The position numbers and the translations under genes were made by a program. Positions 25,084-35,621 of a stretch of 64,000 bases of DNA are shown piece by piece. Location of the stretch: contig VGNE01000004.1 in NCBI GenBank assembly GCA_016866215.1, positions 1 through 64,000 of the forward strand. The letters are read 5' to 3'. The notes beneath the pieces were generated by a model. It was not told where the DNA came from, did no database searches, and was given only the letters and a program-made list of their open reading frames with translations. Numbering within the stretch: position 1 is the first letter of the stretch; each line of letters begins with the position of its first letter. This DNA comes from Chloroflexota bacterium. GTDB taxonomy: Bacteria; Chloroflexota; Anaerolineae; Anaerolineales; Villigracilaceae.

Positions 25084-27141
25084 ATGGCAACCAAAGCAAG
25101 ACCCACAAAGAAAAGTACGAAAGTAAGAGCCAAGACCATGTCATCCCAGAAACGGAAATCGTCCGTAAAAGGGAATAAAAGAACGGTCAAGAAATTGCCG
25201 GCAAAAAAGGCTGTGATTAAGAGAGCCGCGCCCGCTGGGGCAAAAGTGACTTTCAAGCCGACCAAACTAAAACTCGTCCGCCCTGTGCCTTCCGATATTG
25301 ACATCGCGCAGGCTTCTGACATCAAGCCAATTATGCAGATCGCCGCTGAACTTGGCATCCGCGAAAATGAACTTGAGTTGTACGGGCCGTATAAAGCCAA
25401 GGTAAAACTTGAGATCCTGGAACGCCTCAAGAATCGCCCAAACGGAAAATATGTTGACGTGACCGCCATCACCCCCACCCCGCTCGGCGAAGGGAAAAGC
25501 ACCACGATGGTGGGGTTGAGTCAGGCATTGGGCGCGCATTTGGGCAAGCGGGTCTTCACGTGCATCCGCCAGCCTTCGCAAGGCCCAACTTTCGGAATCA
25601 AGGGCGGCGCAGCCGGCGGCGGGTATTCGCAGGTCATCCCCATGGAAGACTTCAACCTGCATTTGACGGGCGACATTCATGCCATCACTGCGGCGCATAA
25701 TCTCACGGCCGCTGCGTTGGATACGCGCGTGATGCACGAAAAAACACAGGATGATGAGAAGTTATTCAATGCGCTTTGCCCGCTTGATAAGAGAGGCAAT
25801 CGCAGGTTCTCCCCCACCATGCTGCGCCGATTAAAGAAACTCGGCATCAACAAAACCAATCCCAACGATCTGACACCCGAAGAGCGCTCGCTTTTTGCGC
25901 GGCTCGATATTGACGAATCCACCATCACCTGGCGCCGCGTTGTGGACATTAATGACCGCATGCTGCGTGAAGTACAAGTCGGCTTGGGAAAAGATGAAGC
26001 AGGCTTCGAGCATCGCTCTGGTTATGACATCACCGTCGCTTCCGAGATCATGGCTGTGCTGGCTCTCACCACAGACCTTGAAGATATGCGCGAACGTTTT
26101 GGAAGAATGGTCGTTGCCACCAACAAACGCGGCGAAGCTGTAACTGCCGAAGACCTCGGCGTGGCTGGCGCAGTGACGGTTTTGATGAAGGACGCCATCA
26201 AACCAAACCTGATGCAAACCCTCGAAGGGACGCCTGCCTTCGTTCATGCAGGACCGTTCGCCAATATCGCGCACGGCCAATCTTCCATCATTGCAGATAA
26301 GATCGCCCTCAAACTTGCGGATTATGTCATCACCGAATCTGGATTTGGCGCAGACATCGGCATGGAAAAATTCTTTAATATCAAATGCCGTTATTCTGGC
26401 TTGATCCCGCAGGTGGTTGTATTGGTTGCAACTGTGCGCGCGCTTAAGATGCACGGCGGAGGACCGAAAGTTGTGGCTGGCAAACCGCTTGCCCCAGAAT
26501 ACACAGATGAGAATTTGGATTTGCTCCGCGCGGGTCTCCCAAACCTAGAACGCCACATTCAGAATGCACTTAAGTTCGGCGTAAATGTTGTCGTAGCCGT
26601 GAATTCCTTTGCGACAGATACTCCCGCCGAAGTGGAACTCATCCGCGAAGCCGCGCTCAAGATGGGCGCGATAGATGCAGTCGTCTCCACTCACTGGTCG
26701 GATGGCGGTTCGGGCGCAAAGAAATTAGCTGAGGCTGTTGTGAAAGCCGCAGAGATGCCCACCAACTTCAAGTTCCTGTATCCGCTGGAAATTTCCATCA
26801 AAGAAAAGATCGATACCATTGCACGCGAAATCTATCGCGCCGACGGCGTGGATTATTCCCCCGAAGCCGAAGAACAGATCGCGCGCTACACTCGTCTCGG
26901 GTTCGATAAACTCCCAATCTGCATGGCGAAGACCCACCTTTCGTTCACAACCGACGCGTCGAAGAAAGGCGCGCCCACGGGCTTCCGCATTGCTGTACGT
27001 GAGATTCGCGCGAGCGTTGGCGCTGGCTTCCTCTACCCGATCCTTGGCGATATGAGGACGATGCCCGGCTTGCCTACTCGTCCTGTGTTCTATGATGTTG
27101 ATTTGGATTTGAAAACTGGTAAAGTGGTTGGGTTGTTCTAA
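25084..27141 (+). CDS. fhs: Formate--tetrahydrofolate ligase with Lys-rich N-terminal extension
   Basis: A 685-residue enzyme that makes 10-formyl-THF from formate, THF and ATP in one-carbon metabolism. The P-loop is [19 protein letters not shown] (about 135-155), followed by [20 protein letters not shown] and LTGDIHAI. The C-terminus has [20 protein letters not shown]. About 60 Lys/Arg/Thr-rich residues precede the catalytic domain and are not part of the fold. AAGGAG upstream of the ATG at 25084 supports this start, so the extension is probably translated. No folD or other one-carbon gene is adjacent. A clear terminator follows at 27169. Confidence 0.95.
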   Translation: MATKARPTKKSTKVRAKTMSSQKRKSSVKGNKRTVKKLPAKKAVIKRAAPAGAKVTFKPTKLKLVRPVPSDIDIAQASDIKPIMQIAAELGIRENELELYGPYKAKVKLEILERLKNRPNGKYVDVTAITPTPLGEGKSTTMVGLSQALGAHLGKRVFTCIRQPSQGPTFGIKGGAAGGGYSQVIPMEDFNLHLTGDIHAITAAHNLTAAALDTRVMHEKTQDDEKLFNALCPLDKRGNRRFSPTMLRRLKKLGINKTNPNDLTPEERSLFARLDIDESTITWRRVVDINDRMLREVQVGLGKDEAGFEHRSGYDITVASEIMAVLALTTDLEDMRERFGRMVVATNKRGEAVTAEDLGVAGAVTVLMKDAIKPNLMQTLEGTPAFVHAGPFANIAHGQSSIIADKIALKLADYVITESGFGADIGMEKFFNIKCRYSGLIPQVVVLVATVRALKMHGGGPKVVAGKPLAPEYTDENLDLLRAGLPNLERHIQNALKFGVNVVVAVNSFATDTPAEVELIREAALKMGAIDAVVSTHWSDGGSGAKKLAEAVVKAAEMPTNFKFLYPLEISIKEKIDTIAREIYRADGVDYSPEAEEQIARYTRLGFDKLPICMAKTHLSFTTDASKKGAPTGFRIAVREIRASVGAGFLYPILGDMRTMPGLPTRPVFYDVDLDLKTGKVVGLF

Positions 27142-27168
27142 ATCAACCAACAGAAATGTAAACCATTT

Positions 27169-27210
27169 ATGCGCTATCAGGGCTCAGCCCCTCTGATAGC
27201 GCATTTTTTA
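27169..27210 (+). terminator. Rho-independent terminator after fhs
   Basis: A 12-bp stem, ATGCGCTATCAG (27169-27180) with CTGATAGCGCAT (27193-27204), encloses a 12-base loop and is followed by TTTTTA. It ends the fhs transcript 27 bases past the stop codon. Confidence 0.93.
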
Positions 27211-27262
27211 TCAGTACTGACAGGTTATGGGATTAATAGCTCTTTGGATATAATTGCACAAT

Positions 27263-28627
27263 ATGAACATTGAATCCTTATCATTGACTGACCTGGTAAA
27301 TAGCAGGGAGGTAAACGCATCAGATCTCGCATCGGCCTGCTACCGTCAAATAGAGCGCCTCAACCCCACGCTGAATGCTTTTATAACGGTGATTCCTCCG
27401 GATATGGATGCGCCTCCTCCAGCGGGAACGCGAAGCGAGTCGCTTTACGGTCTTCCCATCGCCGTGAAGGACCTCTACGATACAAAGGGCATCCGCACTA
27501 CCAGCGGCTCAAAATTCTTCGCAGACAATATCCCAATAGAGGATGCCTTCGTAATCCAAAAGATCAAAAAAGCGGGGGCGCAGATCATCGGCAAAACCAA
27601 TACCCATGAGATCGCGCTCGGCGTTACGAATAACAATCCGCATTTTGGGGCATGTAGAAATCCCTGGGATGTGACCCGGATTCCCGGTGGTTCCTCCGGC
27701 GGAAGTGCAGTTGCCGTTGCGACGGACATGGCTCTCGCTGCTCTTGGCACGGATACCGGTGGCTCGATTCGCATCCCGGCTGCATTGTGTGGCGTGGTCG
27801 GATTGAAACCCACCTACGGACGAGTGAGCCTGCGCGGCATCCTTCCGCTTTCGTGGAATCTGGACCACGCGGGACCGATCACGCGCAAGGTCGAGGATGC
27901 GGCGATAATGCTTGAAGTGATGGGCGGATACGATGAGTTGGATCCGGCTTCAGTTAAGACATTACCTGGCGATTACACCAGTAATCTAAAGCATGGAATT
28001 AGAGGATCTAAGATCGCACTGGCAGTTGGAAATTATGTGGAAGAGTCAGACCCGGAAATATTGGCGGCGGTTCGTACATCTGGGCTGGTTTTACTGGAGC
28101 AGGGTGTGAGCATTACAGAGGTAAATATGGATTTTCTGCGCGAAGGCGCGCTTGCAAATGGACTCATGACCCAGACTGATGGCGCGTCATTTCACCGTGA
28201 AAGGCTGATGGCGCACCCCGATTGGTTTGGCACGGACGTACGTCAGCGGCTGGAAGCGGGAGCCGCAGTCACTTCCAGCGAGTATGCACTGGCAAGGCGT
28301 ACGCAGGTTGAGGTCAAGAGAAAGTGCGATCTATTATTCGAACAATATGATCTGCTCATGCTCCCCACTACGCCCATCCCCGCGCCTTTTTTGGCGGGAG
28401 AAAATGCCATCGAACGCGCCCGTCAGTTGACTCGCTTCACGGCGCCCTTTAATCTGACAGGTCTGCCCGCGCTTTCCGTGCCGTGCGGGTTCACAAAAGA
28501 AGTCCTGCCCATCGGTTTGCAGATCGTTTCGCGCTCATGGAACGAAGTGGGCGTGCTAAGGGCTGGTTATGCCTTTCAGGAAGTGACCGAGTGGCACATG
28601 ATGAAACCGAAACTGGCTGTGCTTTAA
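27263..28627 (+). CDS. Amidase (amidase signature family)
   Basis: A 454-residue amidase with the Ser-cisSer-Lys triad. The Lys is in IAVKDLYDTKGIRT, the middle Ser in GGSSGGSAVAVA, and the nucleophile Ser region in [16 protein letters not shown]. It hydrolyses amide bonds and resembles GatA, but no gatB or gatC is adjacent, so a catabolic amidase is more likely than a tRNA amidotransferase subunit. A TATAAT at 27249-27254 lies only eight bases before the ATG and no ribosome site is visible, which suggests a leaderless transcript. The following gene begins 4 bases after the stop. Confidence 0.88.
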   Translation: MNIESLSLTDLVNSREVNASDLASACYRQIERLNPTLNAFITVIPPDMDAPPPAGTRSESLYGLPIAVKDLYDTKGIRTTSGSKFFADNIPIEDAFVIQKIKKAGAQIIGKTNTHEIALGVTNNNPHFGACRNPWDVTRIPGGSSGGSAVAVATDMALAALGTDTGGSIRIPAALCGVVGLKPTYGRVSLRGILPLSWNLDHAGPITRKVEDAAIMLEVMGGYDELDPASVKTLPGDYTSNLKHGIRGSKIALAVGNYVEESDPEILAAVRTSGLVLLEQGVSITEVNMDFLREGALANGLMTQTDGASFHRERLMAHPDWFGTDVRQRLEAGAAVTSSEYALARRTQVEVKRKCDLLFEQYDLLMLPTTPIPAPFLAGENAIERARQLTRFTAPFNLTGLPALSVPCGFTKEVLPIGLQIVSRSWNEVGVLRAGYAFQEVTEWHMMKPKLAVL

Positions 28628-28631
28628 ATTT

Positions 28632-30170
28632 ATGAAGAAATCAGGGCTGACAATCTGGGTCTTATTGCGCCTGCCGATTCTTGCAGCAGGAATGTATTTG
28701 TTCCGCTTTCAAATCGCCACGTTCGTTGACGACGCGTTTGGCTCGGGGACAGCCATAGATTTTGCTGTATTCTCCGCGAGCACATTTTGGACTCGCTTTC
28801 TTATATATCTCACCTGTGTTATCGCGCTAGTTTCAGGAGCCTGGCTTGTAAAAAAATGGGTGGCTTCCGATTTTTGGGGTTATACCCTGATACTGGTCGG
28901 TGCATTCAGTGTCATTTATTTTTCTTTCGCTTTTTTATTGTTAACAACCAACCCCCTGCTAAAAACATCCCTTGTTACTTTAATTCTGGCGGCCAACACC
29001 CTACCGATGAAATGGCTTACGAAGTGGGCGCTCAAAAGTAAGTTAATGAATATTTTTTTTCTGACATGTGTCGGGTGGTGTGAGGCGTTTTTTTCGCAGG
29101 CTTATATTTTCTGGCTGTTGGAAAAATTCCAGGCAGGATGTTCCATCAAAAAATGGTCATGGCTCAGCGGCGTGCTGATCGCCCCGCTCTTCTGGTTGTT
29201 TTTGCTGACGCCCTACGACAACCAAAGAATTATTACTCTTGGTGAAAAACTGCACGTCAGCTCGGAAGTGGAAATATTTGCGCAGGGGGAATTCAACTGG
29301 ATCGAGTTCAACACCGAACACAAACTTCTTTATGCGGTTGGGCGCGGAACCAATTTTTTGCTGGCCTTTGACACAGAACATCTCGACCAACCGCCGCGCA
29401 GGTCAAAAACAGATATTGGGAAAACCCAAAGTTTTGCTTTCAACCCGGACCTTCAAGAGTTGTACATTTATAAAGCCGACGCACGCGAACTGCTTTATCT
29501 TGATGCTTTGACTTTGGAGGGTTTCCGGTCTGTGCCAATCCCTGAACTCTCTCCGGGCGATGTGTGGGTGAACTGGCAACGCGGCACAGACAGCATTACC
29601 ATCGCCTCTGAAGCGGACCTGGAAACTGGCACACCTTTCGTGATGATTGACCGCGCGAACGGCGACATCATCGCCACCCTGCCCTTGCCGCTGATCCCCA
29701 CCAACGTCGCCTTCCACCCTGAACAGGATATTTTATATTTCAACTCGTTTCGAGATACATATTTGGTCTCATGGGAAAAGAACTCGCATGAAGTGCTTCA
29801 AAATATTGAAACCAGCCCTCGCACAGACAGGTTGATCTTCTCCGCCAGCACATCGGAAGTGTTGGTCGCTTCGCCGCTGGAGGGCGTCATCCTGCGTTAT
29901 GATGCGCAGAGCCTGGAATTCAAAGGCAAAATCAAAACCAGCCTAGGCGACCGAACGTTAACGATTGACCCGCAAAGAAATTTGCTCCTGGTTGGAAATT
30001 TTGTTAACAATCGGATGCAGGTGATTGACTTGAACACCTACGAGCCGGTTGCAAGTTTTTACATCGGAGCGTGGATCCGCACAATCGCACTGGACGTGGA
30101 GCGGGGAGTTGCATACGTTTCTTCAGTGCGAAATTTATTCAAGGTCAAGTATGTTTCTGATGGAACTTAA
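28632..30170 (+). CDS. Multi-pass membrane protein with beta-propeller-like C-terminal domain
   Basis: A 512-residue protein. Several membrane helices occupy about 1-195. From about 210 a repeated beta pattern, typical of a YVTN/WD-type propeller, runs to the end: NTEHKLLYAVGRGTNFLLAF, NPDLQELYIYKADARELLYL, DPQRNLLLVGNFVNNRMQVI. The propeller would lie outside the cell if it follows a last outward crossing. The function is not recognisable. It is probably co-transcribed with the preceding amidase because only 4 bases separate them. Confidence 0.75.
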   Translation: MKKSGLTIWVLLRLPILAAGMYLFRFQIATFVDDAFGSGTAIDFAVFSASTFWTRFLIYLTCVIALVSGAWLVKKWVASDFWGYTLILVGAFSVIYFSFAFLLLTTNPLLKTSLVTLILAANTLPMKWLTKWALKSKLMNIFFLTCVGWCEAFFSQAYIFWLLEKFQAGCSIKKWSWLSGVLIAPLFWLFLLTPYDNQRIITLGEKLHVSSEVEIFAQGEFNWIEFNTEHKLLYAVGRGTNFLLAFDTEHLDQPPRRSKTDIGKTQSFAFNPDLQELYIYKADARELLYLDALTLEGFRSVPIPELSPGDVWVNWQRGTDSITIASEADLETGTPFVMIDRANGDIIATLPLPLIPTNVAFHPEQDILYFNSFRDTYLVSWEKNSHEVLQNIETSPRTDRLIFSASTSEVLVASPLEGVILRYDAQSLEFKGKIKTSLGDRTLTIDPQRNLLLVGNFVNNRMQVIDLNTYEPVASFYIGAWIRTIALDVERGVAYVSSVRNLFKVKYVSDGT

Positions 30171-30355
30171 ATTAGCAAAACGCTTCATCTCCTTCTCTTT
30201 CAAACATTACATTTTTTCAATCTTCAAAAATCAATTCCCTGCACCTTATCTTTTTAGTGTGTTGCATTTCTGTTCAAACAACCATCTCGCAAGCGTTACA
30301 CTGACTGACGAAGCTGTATCGAAGGGTGTAGAAAGATGCTAAACTGGCTCAACTC

Positions 30356-30412
30356 AACCCTTCGACACAATGAGCCGCAAAACAAAGCGAACCGTCAAAA
30401 CAACGTCTGCGG
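30356..30412. repeat. Copy of the TTCGAC..GTGAGCC repeat family
   Basis: CCCTTCGACACAATGAGCCG, followed by a GCGAACCGTCAAAACAACG segment, is a diverged copy of the element at 22481-22579 and 58300-58432. The remainder of the 281-base gap 30171-30451 is AT-rich and I see no gene in it. Confidence 0.6.
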
Positions 30413-30451
30413 GAGGTGGTTTCACAACTAATTTTAATCACACCATTTGAT

Positions 30452-32239
30452 TTACGGTTTTCTCAATTCGCAAACGCCCATTTTTTCATTCCAGTTACAG
30501 GCCAGATCCCCAACACATCGGGATTCGCTATCATTGTATTGTCCGCAAGTGTCTATGGGATCACTGCATTTCAATGTATTCACACGCACGGTGATACAAC
30601 CCTCGCCGCCGAGTTGCACCTCCGCAGGCGTGCAAGCTCCAATATCCGGGCTGAAAGTGTAACCGGGCGCGCAGCCAGGATACGTCCCGCCGGTGGCAGC
30701 CTGACAACACTGGAAGTTCTCGTTGTAGTTATATCCTGCTGCGCATCCTGCATAGGTTTGGGAGGCAAGAGCAGCATTGTCAATGCCATAAGGCGCAGAG
30801 GTCTCTCCGTTCGGAGGCACGCATATCCCAGCGAGTTCATCAAAATATAAACCAGCCGGACATAAACCGTTCGCATCTTTTCCAACCACACAGGTTTGCT
30901 GGCCACCTCTTTCCTTCATGATGTAACCAACGGGGCATCCAGCCGCATTTGCCTGTGAAAGTATGGGCGTGTAATTACAGTTACCCGTGGCTGGGTCGAG
31001 GGTATAGCCGGAGTCGCATGTGGGGCTGACACCAGTAGTGGTGGGTGTGTTGGTGCAGGATGGATTGCAAACTGTGATCTCATTCGTGGATTCAATCGCC
31101 CGCGGTCCAAGACAGGTCAATTGCCTGATTCCGTCAATGACCGCCTCGGTACATTGGATGCGGGTTCCGCGTGGTTCCCAAACCGAGCCAAAGGAAAGTT
31201 GAACCTTTGCATAACCATCGCCTGCTGAACAATACTGGCTGATCACCTCGCCTTCCGGCAAAACGCATCCATTAGAAATAATAGATCCTCTGGGAACAAA
31301 AGCCGATAACTGGCAATAAGGCGCGATCGGCTGAGGTTCCGACACAGCACAGCGGAAACCAATATCGCGTCCGCTGTCGCCCTGTTCATTAAAGCGGCGA
31401 ATTGCAGAGGCTGTCTGGCTGGCAGAGGTCTCAAAAGAACTACCACGCACCACACGGTACTCACCGCTTTGGGGGCCTGTCGGGTTGGAGGCCGGTGATT
31501 CAGTGTAAAAGTTCTCACTGTACCAATCGCTGACCCATTCATACACATTGCCGGCCATGTCGAATAAGCCATATGGGCTGACGCCATTCGGAAAAATATC
31601 CACATCTGAGGTGCGCCGAACACAATAGCCGAAATTCAACAAGTTACAAGATGGTTCAGCATTGCCCCATGGATAAACATTCTCATTGATCCCGCGCGCG
31701 GCTTTTTCCCACTGTGCCTCGGTTGGCAGACTGCCCTGCGTCCAGGCGCAATATGCCTGAGCCTGATCCCATGTTACACCAACGACAGGGTGGTTGGCAA
31801 ATTGCGGATTGCCAAATACGGGGCCGCCCAATTCCGGTTTGGGTGTTGTACATGAGCCAACTTTTACACATTGCTCATACATACGGTTGGTCACTTTTGT
31901 CTCCTGAATCCAATACTCATCCAGTGTGACATTATGCGCGAACGCATTAATACCGTCGCCCATGGCAAAGTCCCCGGCGGGGATGTAAATCAAAGTGCTG
32001 CCATCCACCCACTTCATCTTCGCGCCGCTTTGTGGACCTGCAAGCGCCACCGGTTCCAACGTAAAAGTCGGTTGCACGGTAGACGCTTGCATAGCAGTCG
32101 GCGGCAACGGTGTGGCTGTCACCACGATCACCTGCGGGGTCGGCCGCGCGCCGCAAGCAGATAATATCAATGTGAGCAATAGTGTGCATGCAAACATCAC
32201 ATAACGAAGTGTATCCTGTGGATATCGAGCGTTTTTCAT
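30452..32239 (-). CDS. Lipoprotein with formylglycine-generating-enzyme-like (SUMF1) domain and Cys-rich tail
   Basis: A 595-residue lipoprotein. A signal peptide ends in the lipobox LILSAC (about 25-30), followed by a Thr/Pro linker. The sulfatase-modifying-factor domain runs about 70-310, with AGDFAMGDGINAF, VTWDQAQAYCAWTQGSLPTE, AQWEKAARG, YGLFDMAGNVYEWVSDWYSE and RVVRGSSF, ending GFRCA. The active-site Cys pair of true formylglycine enzymes is not evident, so it is probably a ligand-binding or structural relative. The C-terminal 280 residues hold repeated Cys-rich segments (such as CPAGLYFDELAGICVPPNG). AAGGAG precedes the ATG on the minus strand. It is exported and lipid-anchored. Confidence 0.82.
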   Translation of the reverse strand: MKNARYPQDTLRYVMFACTLLLTLILSACGARPTPQVIVVTATPLPPTAMQASTVQPTFTLEPVALAGPQSGAKMKWVDGSTLIYIPAGDFAMGDGINAFAHNVTLDEYWIQETKVTNRMYEQCVKVGSCTTPKPELGGPVFGNPQFANHPVVGVTWDQAQAYCAWTQGSLPTEAQWEKAARGINENVYPWGNAEPSCNLLNFGYCVRRTSDVDIFPNGVSPYGLFDMAGNVYEWVSDWYSENFYTESPASNPTGPQSGEYRVVRGSSFETSASQTASAIRRFNEQGDSGRDIGFRCAVSEPQPIAPYCQLSAFVPRGSIISNGCVLPEGEVISQYCSAGDGYAKVQLSFGSVWEPRGTRIQCTEAVIDGIRQLTCLGPRAIESTNEITVCNPSCTNTPTTTGVSPTCDSGYTLDPATGNCNYTPILSQANAAGCPVGYIMKERGGQQTCVVGKDANGLCPAGLYFDELAGICVPPNGETSAPYGIDNAALASQTYAGCAAGYNYNENFQCCQAATGGTYPGCAPGYTFSPDIGACTPAEVQLGGEGCITVRVNTLKCSDPIDTCGQYNDSESRCVGDLACNWNEKMGVCELRKP

Positions 32240-32356
32240 TCAATCTCCTTTTCTCATGCGTTTCACGAGACGCTCACTATTATAATGCAGAGAAAAAATA
32301 AGACTGATAGTCTTATATCAGTCTTATTTTCCACACGCCTGTTTTCAACACGCCAT

Positions 32357-33421
32357 TTACGGCTGGCGGCAGACGCATACTAAATTTCGATAGTTATCGT
32401 AATAACAGAAAAGATACTGCGGCGGACAACTGCTAGGGGGCAGCGGGTCTTCTCCCGGAGGTCCCGGCGGCAGGGGACATAAGCCTGGTTCATTCCCAGA
32501 CGGCTGAAAACCAATCGCCATGCGGCAGGCATTATCCAACTCGGATAACTCCTTGATCGGATAGAAAAATTCAAGTTCCTTCAAGGAAGCGCCCGCCTGT
32601 TCATGCGTGAGAGTATCGTTCACATCAAAGAGAGCGGGGCTAAAGTCCTCGCCGCCAGCCCACATGCCAACCATAAAGGTCTTATCCCCTTCCAGGATGG
32701 ACAATTTCGCGACGATCTGTACAGTATTTGAATCTGCCGGTGAAACACGCACCCACGCCAGATCAGGATCATCTTCCTGACCATTGCCAAAGATCAGGGT
32801 CTCGTATCCATTCCCACCGGGCAATACTTCATCTGCAATGACTTTGACAATGCCGCCTACATCGTCATTCTCGTCAAACCAGACCTGCACGCCGTCCGTG
32901 CTCCATTCGGTGGAGGAAGGCTGCGCAGCCATGATCAACCAATCGCCGCCGCCATCCACATTCAGGTCAATTTCAAAACCATATTTTCCAGCAAGGCTCT
33001 GGCTTGACTCATCGCCCTTCAATGTGATGACGGCATAGATCCAGGTATCATCCAGGTAGAACTCTGTAGTTTGAATATCAAGATATGGATAATATACATC
33101 CATCGCCTCGCTGTTAAAAGGCCGTTCGTAACGACCAAAGGTAAAACGATCGCCGCCTGGCGCACGGTTTTCGTCCGCCGTGGTCGAAGAATCATGATCT
33201 CCTGCAAGGCCGCTCTGCTCAGCAGGCAAATCCCCCGGTATTAGCACATGTTGAATAACAGCCTCGGTGGGTGCAGAAGTTGGGGTATCTGCAGGCAAAG
33301 CAGCAGCCTCAGTCACAGGCGCCTGTGTTGCCGAAGGCGCTGCTTTACCTAAATTACAGGCAGACAAAACGAGGAAAACAAACAAACTTAAAGATATAAA
33401 TTTATTAATGTTTTTCTTCAT
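32357..33421 (-). CDS. Lipoprotein of unknown function
   Basis: A 354-residue lipoprotein. The signal peptide ends FLVLSAC (about 15-22), followed by a Thr/Pro/Ala linker. The domain (about 85-320) is beta-rich and acidic, with YFLDDT-like and FEIDLNVDGGGDWLIM segments that resemble the carbohydrate-binding or DOMON-like beta sandwiches found after such anchors; this is a weak similarity. The tail is Pro/Cys-rich (PPSSCPPQYLFCYYDNYRN). GGAAGG precedes the ATG. It lies 117 bases from the preceding minus-strand lipoprotein gene and may share a transcript with it. Confidence 0.75.
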   Translation of the reverse strand: MKKNINKFISLSLFVFLVLSACNLGKAAPSATQAPVTEAAALPADTPTSAPTEAVIQHVLIPGDLPAEQSGLAGDHDSSTTADENRAPGGDRFTFGRYERPFNSEAMDVYYPYLDIQTTEFYLDDTWIYAVITLKGDESSQSLAGKYGFEIDLNVDGGGDWLIMAAQPSSTEWSTDGVQVWFDENDDVGGIVKVIADEVLPGGNGYETLIFGNGQEDDPDLAWVRVSPADSNTVQIVAKLSILEGDKTFMVGMWAGGEDFSPALFDVNDTLTHEQAGASLKELEFFYPIKELSELDNACRMAIGFQPSGNEPGLCPLPPGPPGEDPLPPSSCPPQYLFCYYDNYRNLVCVCRQP

Positions 33422-33499
33422 GACACACCTTCCTTATATGTTAGTATGACAAGTATAAATTATTAACTTTTTAGGAGCAATGGCGCATTTGTCATGGAT

Positions 33500-35494
33500 T
33501 CAGATTGTCCGCTTTATCTCCTCCACCGCCTGTGGATTCATCAACGACGATGTGTCACCCAAATCCAAACCCAAATATGCGGCGCGGATCATTCTGCGCA
33601 TCACTTTGGCATTGCGCGTCTTCGGCAAATCCGAAACAAACAGGATCGCCTTCGGCGCGAGCGGCTTGCCCATTTCAGCAACGACCATCTTATATAATTC
33701 CTGACGAAGCGCATCGGTCGGAACCAACCCGGGCCTGGTTACTGCGAAAAGAATCAGTTCACTCCCTTTGACATCATGCGGCACCCCAATCGCCGCCGCT
33801 TCCATAATTGACTCATGCCTCACAAGGATCGACTCCACCTCGGCAGGCCCCAATCGTTTCCCCGCGATCTTGATGGTGTCATCCGAGCGCCCGAGGATGT
33901 ACCAAAGTCCATCGTTATCAATGGCGGCGAAATCACCATGCACCCACACATTCTCCCACCGTGACCAATAAGTATCCAGATAGCGCTGCTTGTCGTTCCA
34001 AAATCCGCGCGTCATGCCAATCCACGGCGCTTTTATGACCAACTCTCCGACAGCATTGCGGATTGATAACCCATTTTCATCGAACACATCCGCATCCATG
34101 CCGGGGCATGCCGCAGAGAACGCGCACGGTTTCAACGGCAACAACGGATTGCCCATCACAATGCCGCCTGATATTTCCGTGCCGCCTGAATAATTAATGA
34201 TCGGTCGTTTGCCTTCACCCACTTTTTCAAACAACCACATCCACGGGTCTGGATTCCACGGCTCGCCAGTTGACGCAAAACATTTGATGGAAGAAAGATC
34301 ATGCTTCTTGAAATGTTCATCCCCCTGCGGAATCAACGAGCGGATCAGAGTGGGCGAGACTCCCATCTGATTGATCTTATGCTTTTCTACCAACTCCCAC
34401 AAACGATCAGGCTCGGGAAAATCCGGCGCGCCATCGTAGATGAACATCGTCGCCCCGAGCAATAAGCTGCCGAATACCTGCCAGGGACCCATCATCCAAC
34501 CCATATCGGTCATCCAATAGATGACATCTGGGTGGCGCAAGTTGGCAACTTGCGCCACAGAAGCGCCATGCACATCCGTCCCAAACGCCATATCCTGCGC
34601 AGCCTTGACAGGGAATCCGCAATGCGTGTGGACTGCGCCTTTCGGCTTGCCTGTTGTCCCCGAAGTATAGATGATCATCAACGGGTCTTCAGCGTCTGTC
34701 TTTTCTGTTTCTGCCTGATCGCTTTGCTTATCCATTAATTCATGCCACCAATGATCTCTTTCTTCTTTCATTTTTATATCCTGCCCCGTTCTCTTCAAAA
34801 CAATCATATGCTTCAACGTGTCAACTTGTTCCGCCGCCTCATCTGCAATGGACTTCATCTCCACAGCCTTGCCGCGCCGAAACGCGCCATCCGACGCAAA
34901 GAGCGCCTTCGCATTTGCATCTGCAAGACGGGAAACGATTGCGCCCGCGCCATACCCCGAGAACAATGGCAAAATAATGCCGCCGATCTTCGCAACGGCA
35001 AGCAACGCAATCACAATCTCGGGAGTCATCGGCATGAAAATACCGATTGCATCTCCCTTGCCTAATCCAAGAGACCGCAACGCGTTCGCGGCTTTATTTA
35101 CTTCTTTATATAGCTCTTTATAAGTGAAAGTTTTCGTCGCACCTTCCTCCCCCTCCCAAACCACTGACCGCTTCGCGTGATCACTGACTACTGATGACTG
35201 GTACTTATCCACGCAATTGTGGACAATGTTCATCCTCCCATCCACGCACCATTTTGGAAACCGAATCCCTCCAGATAAATCAACCGCTTTTGAATACGGC
35301 TCATAAAATTGAATATCAAGAAATTTCAGGACCGCATCCGTGAACCACGCCACATCACTCGTGGATCTCTGCATAAGTTCCCCAAAATCCTTGATGTCAT
35401 GCGCGCGCATAAATGTTGTTAAGTTCGCGCGCTCAATATGCTCAGGCGTTGGCTTCCAAACGATCTCACCGCCGAAGGAAAATTGTTCCGTCAT
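33500..35494 (-). CDS. Acetyl-CoA synthetase-like acyl-CoA ligase with in-frame palindrome insertion
   Basis: A 664-residue ANL-family adenylating enzyme that activates a carboxylate to its CoA thioester. AMP-binding motifs are [20 protein letters not shown] (about 275-295) and [12 protein letters not shown], then the hinge at [19 protein letters not shown] and the C-terminal catalytic Lys region [12 protein letters not shown]. The N-terminal ACAS extension (about 1-100) is present. The substrate could be acetate, propionate or a larger acid. Between GTDVH and VIYWMTD the family normally has a short turn, but here [12 protein letters not shown] is added. The DNA there is a perfect palindrome (see 34532-34558). 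It is a single gene on the minus strand. Confidence 0.9.
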   Translation of the reverse strand: MTEQFSFGGEIVWKPTPEHIERANLTTFMRAHDIKDFGELMQRSTSDVAWFTDAVLKFLDIQFYEPYSKAVDLSGGIRFPKWCVDGRMNIVHNCVDKYQSSVVSDHAKRSVVWEGEEGATKTFTYKELYKEVNKAANALRSLGLGKGDAIGIFMPMTPEIVIALLAVAKIGGIILPLFSGYGAGAIVSRLADANAKALFASDGAFRRGKAVEMKSIADEAAEQVDTLKHMIVLKRTGQDIKMKEERDHWWHELMDKQSDQAETEKTDAEDPLMIIYTSGTTGKPKGAVHTHCGFPVKAAQDMAFGTDVHGASVAQVANLRHPDVIYWMTDMGWMMGPWQVFGSLLLGATMFIYDGAPDFPEPDRLWELVEKHKINQMGVSPTLIRSLIPQGDEHFKKHDLSSIKCFASTGEPWNPDPWMWLFEKVGEGKRPIINYSGGTEISGGIVMGNPLLPLKPCAFSAACPGMDADVFDENGLSIRNAVGELVIKAPWIGMTRGFWNDKQRYLDTYWSRWENVWVHGDFAAIDNDGLWYILGRSDDTIKIAGKRLGPAEVESILVRHESIMEAAAIGVPHDVKGSELILFAVTRPGLVPTDALRQELYKMVVAEMGKPLAPKAILFVSDLPKTRNAKVMRRMIRAAYLGLDLGDTSSLMNPQAVEEIKRTI
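34532..34558. repeat. In-frame palindromic element inside the acyl-CoA ligase gene
   Basis: GTGGCGCAAGTT (34532-34543) and AACTTGCGCCAC (34547-34558) are perfect 12-base arms around GGC. On the minus strand it encodes part of a loop absent from relatives of this ligase. The open frame is kept. Confidence 0.8.
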
Positions 35495-35621
35495 GAATAG
35501 GCTCCTCTTTGGTTGGTTGGGTTGATTTTAATCCAGGAATAAATAAACTGAAGGAGCAATAGCCATGATGGTATATTATTGGGTTATCAATTTATGCAGG
35601 ATTCTGTAAAATCATTCCTAT

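Noticed and set aside
27425-27450. gcgaagcgagtcg inside the first amidase gene, identical to part of the intergenic repeat
   Set aside because: Only about 11-13 bases match and the protein is shorter, not longer, than relatives at that point, so an insertion is not supported.
27263-28627. Amidase as GatA of a tRNA amidotransferase
   Set aside because: No gatB or gatC is adjacent and a second amidase of another subtype is also present, so a general amidase is more likely.
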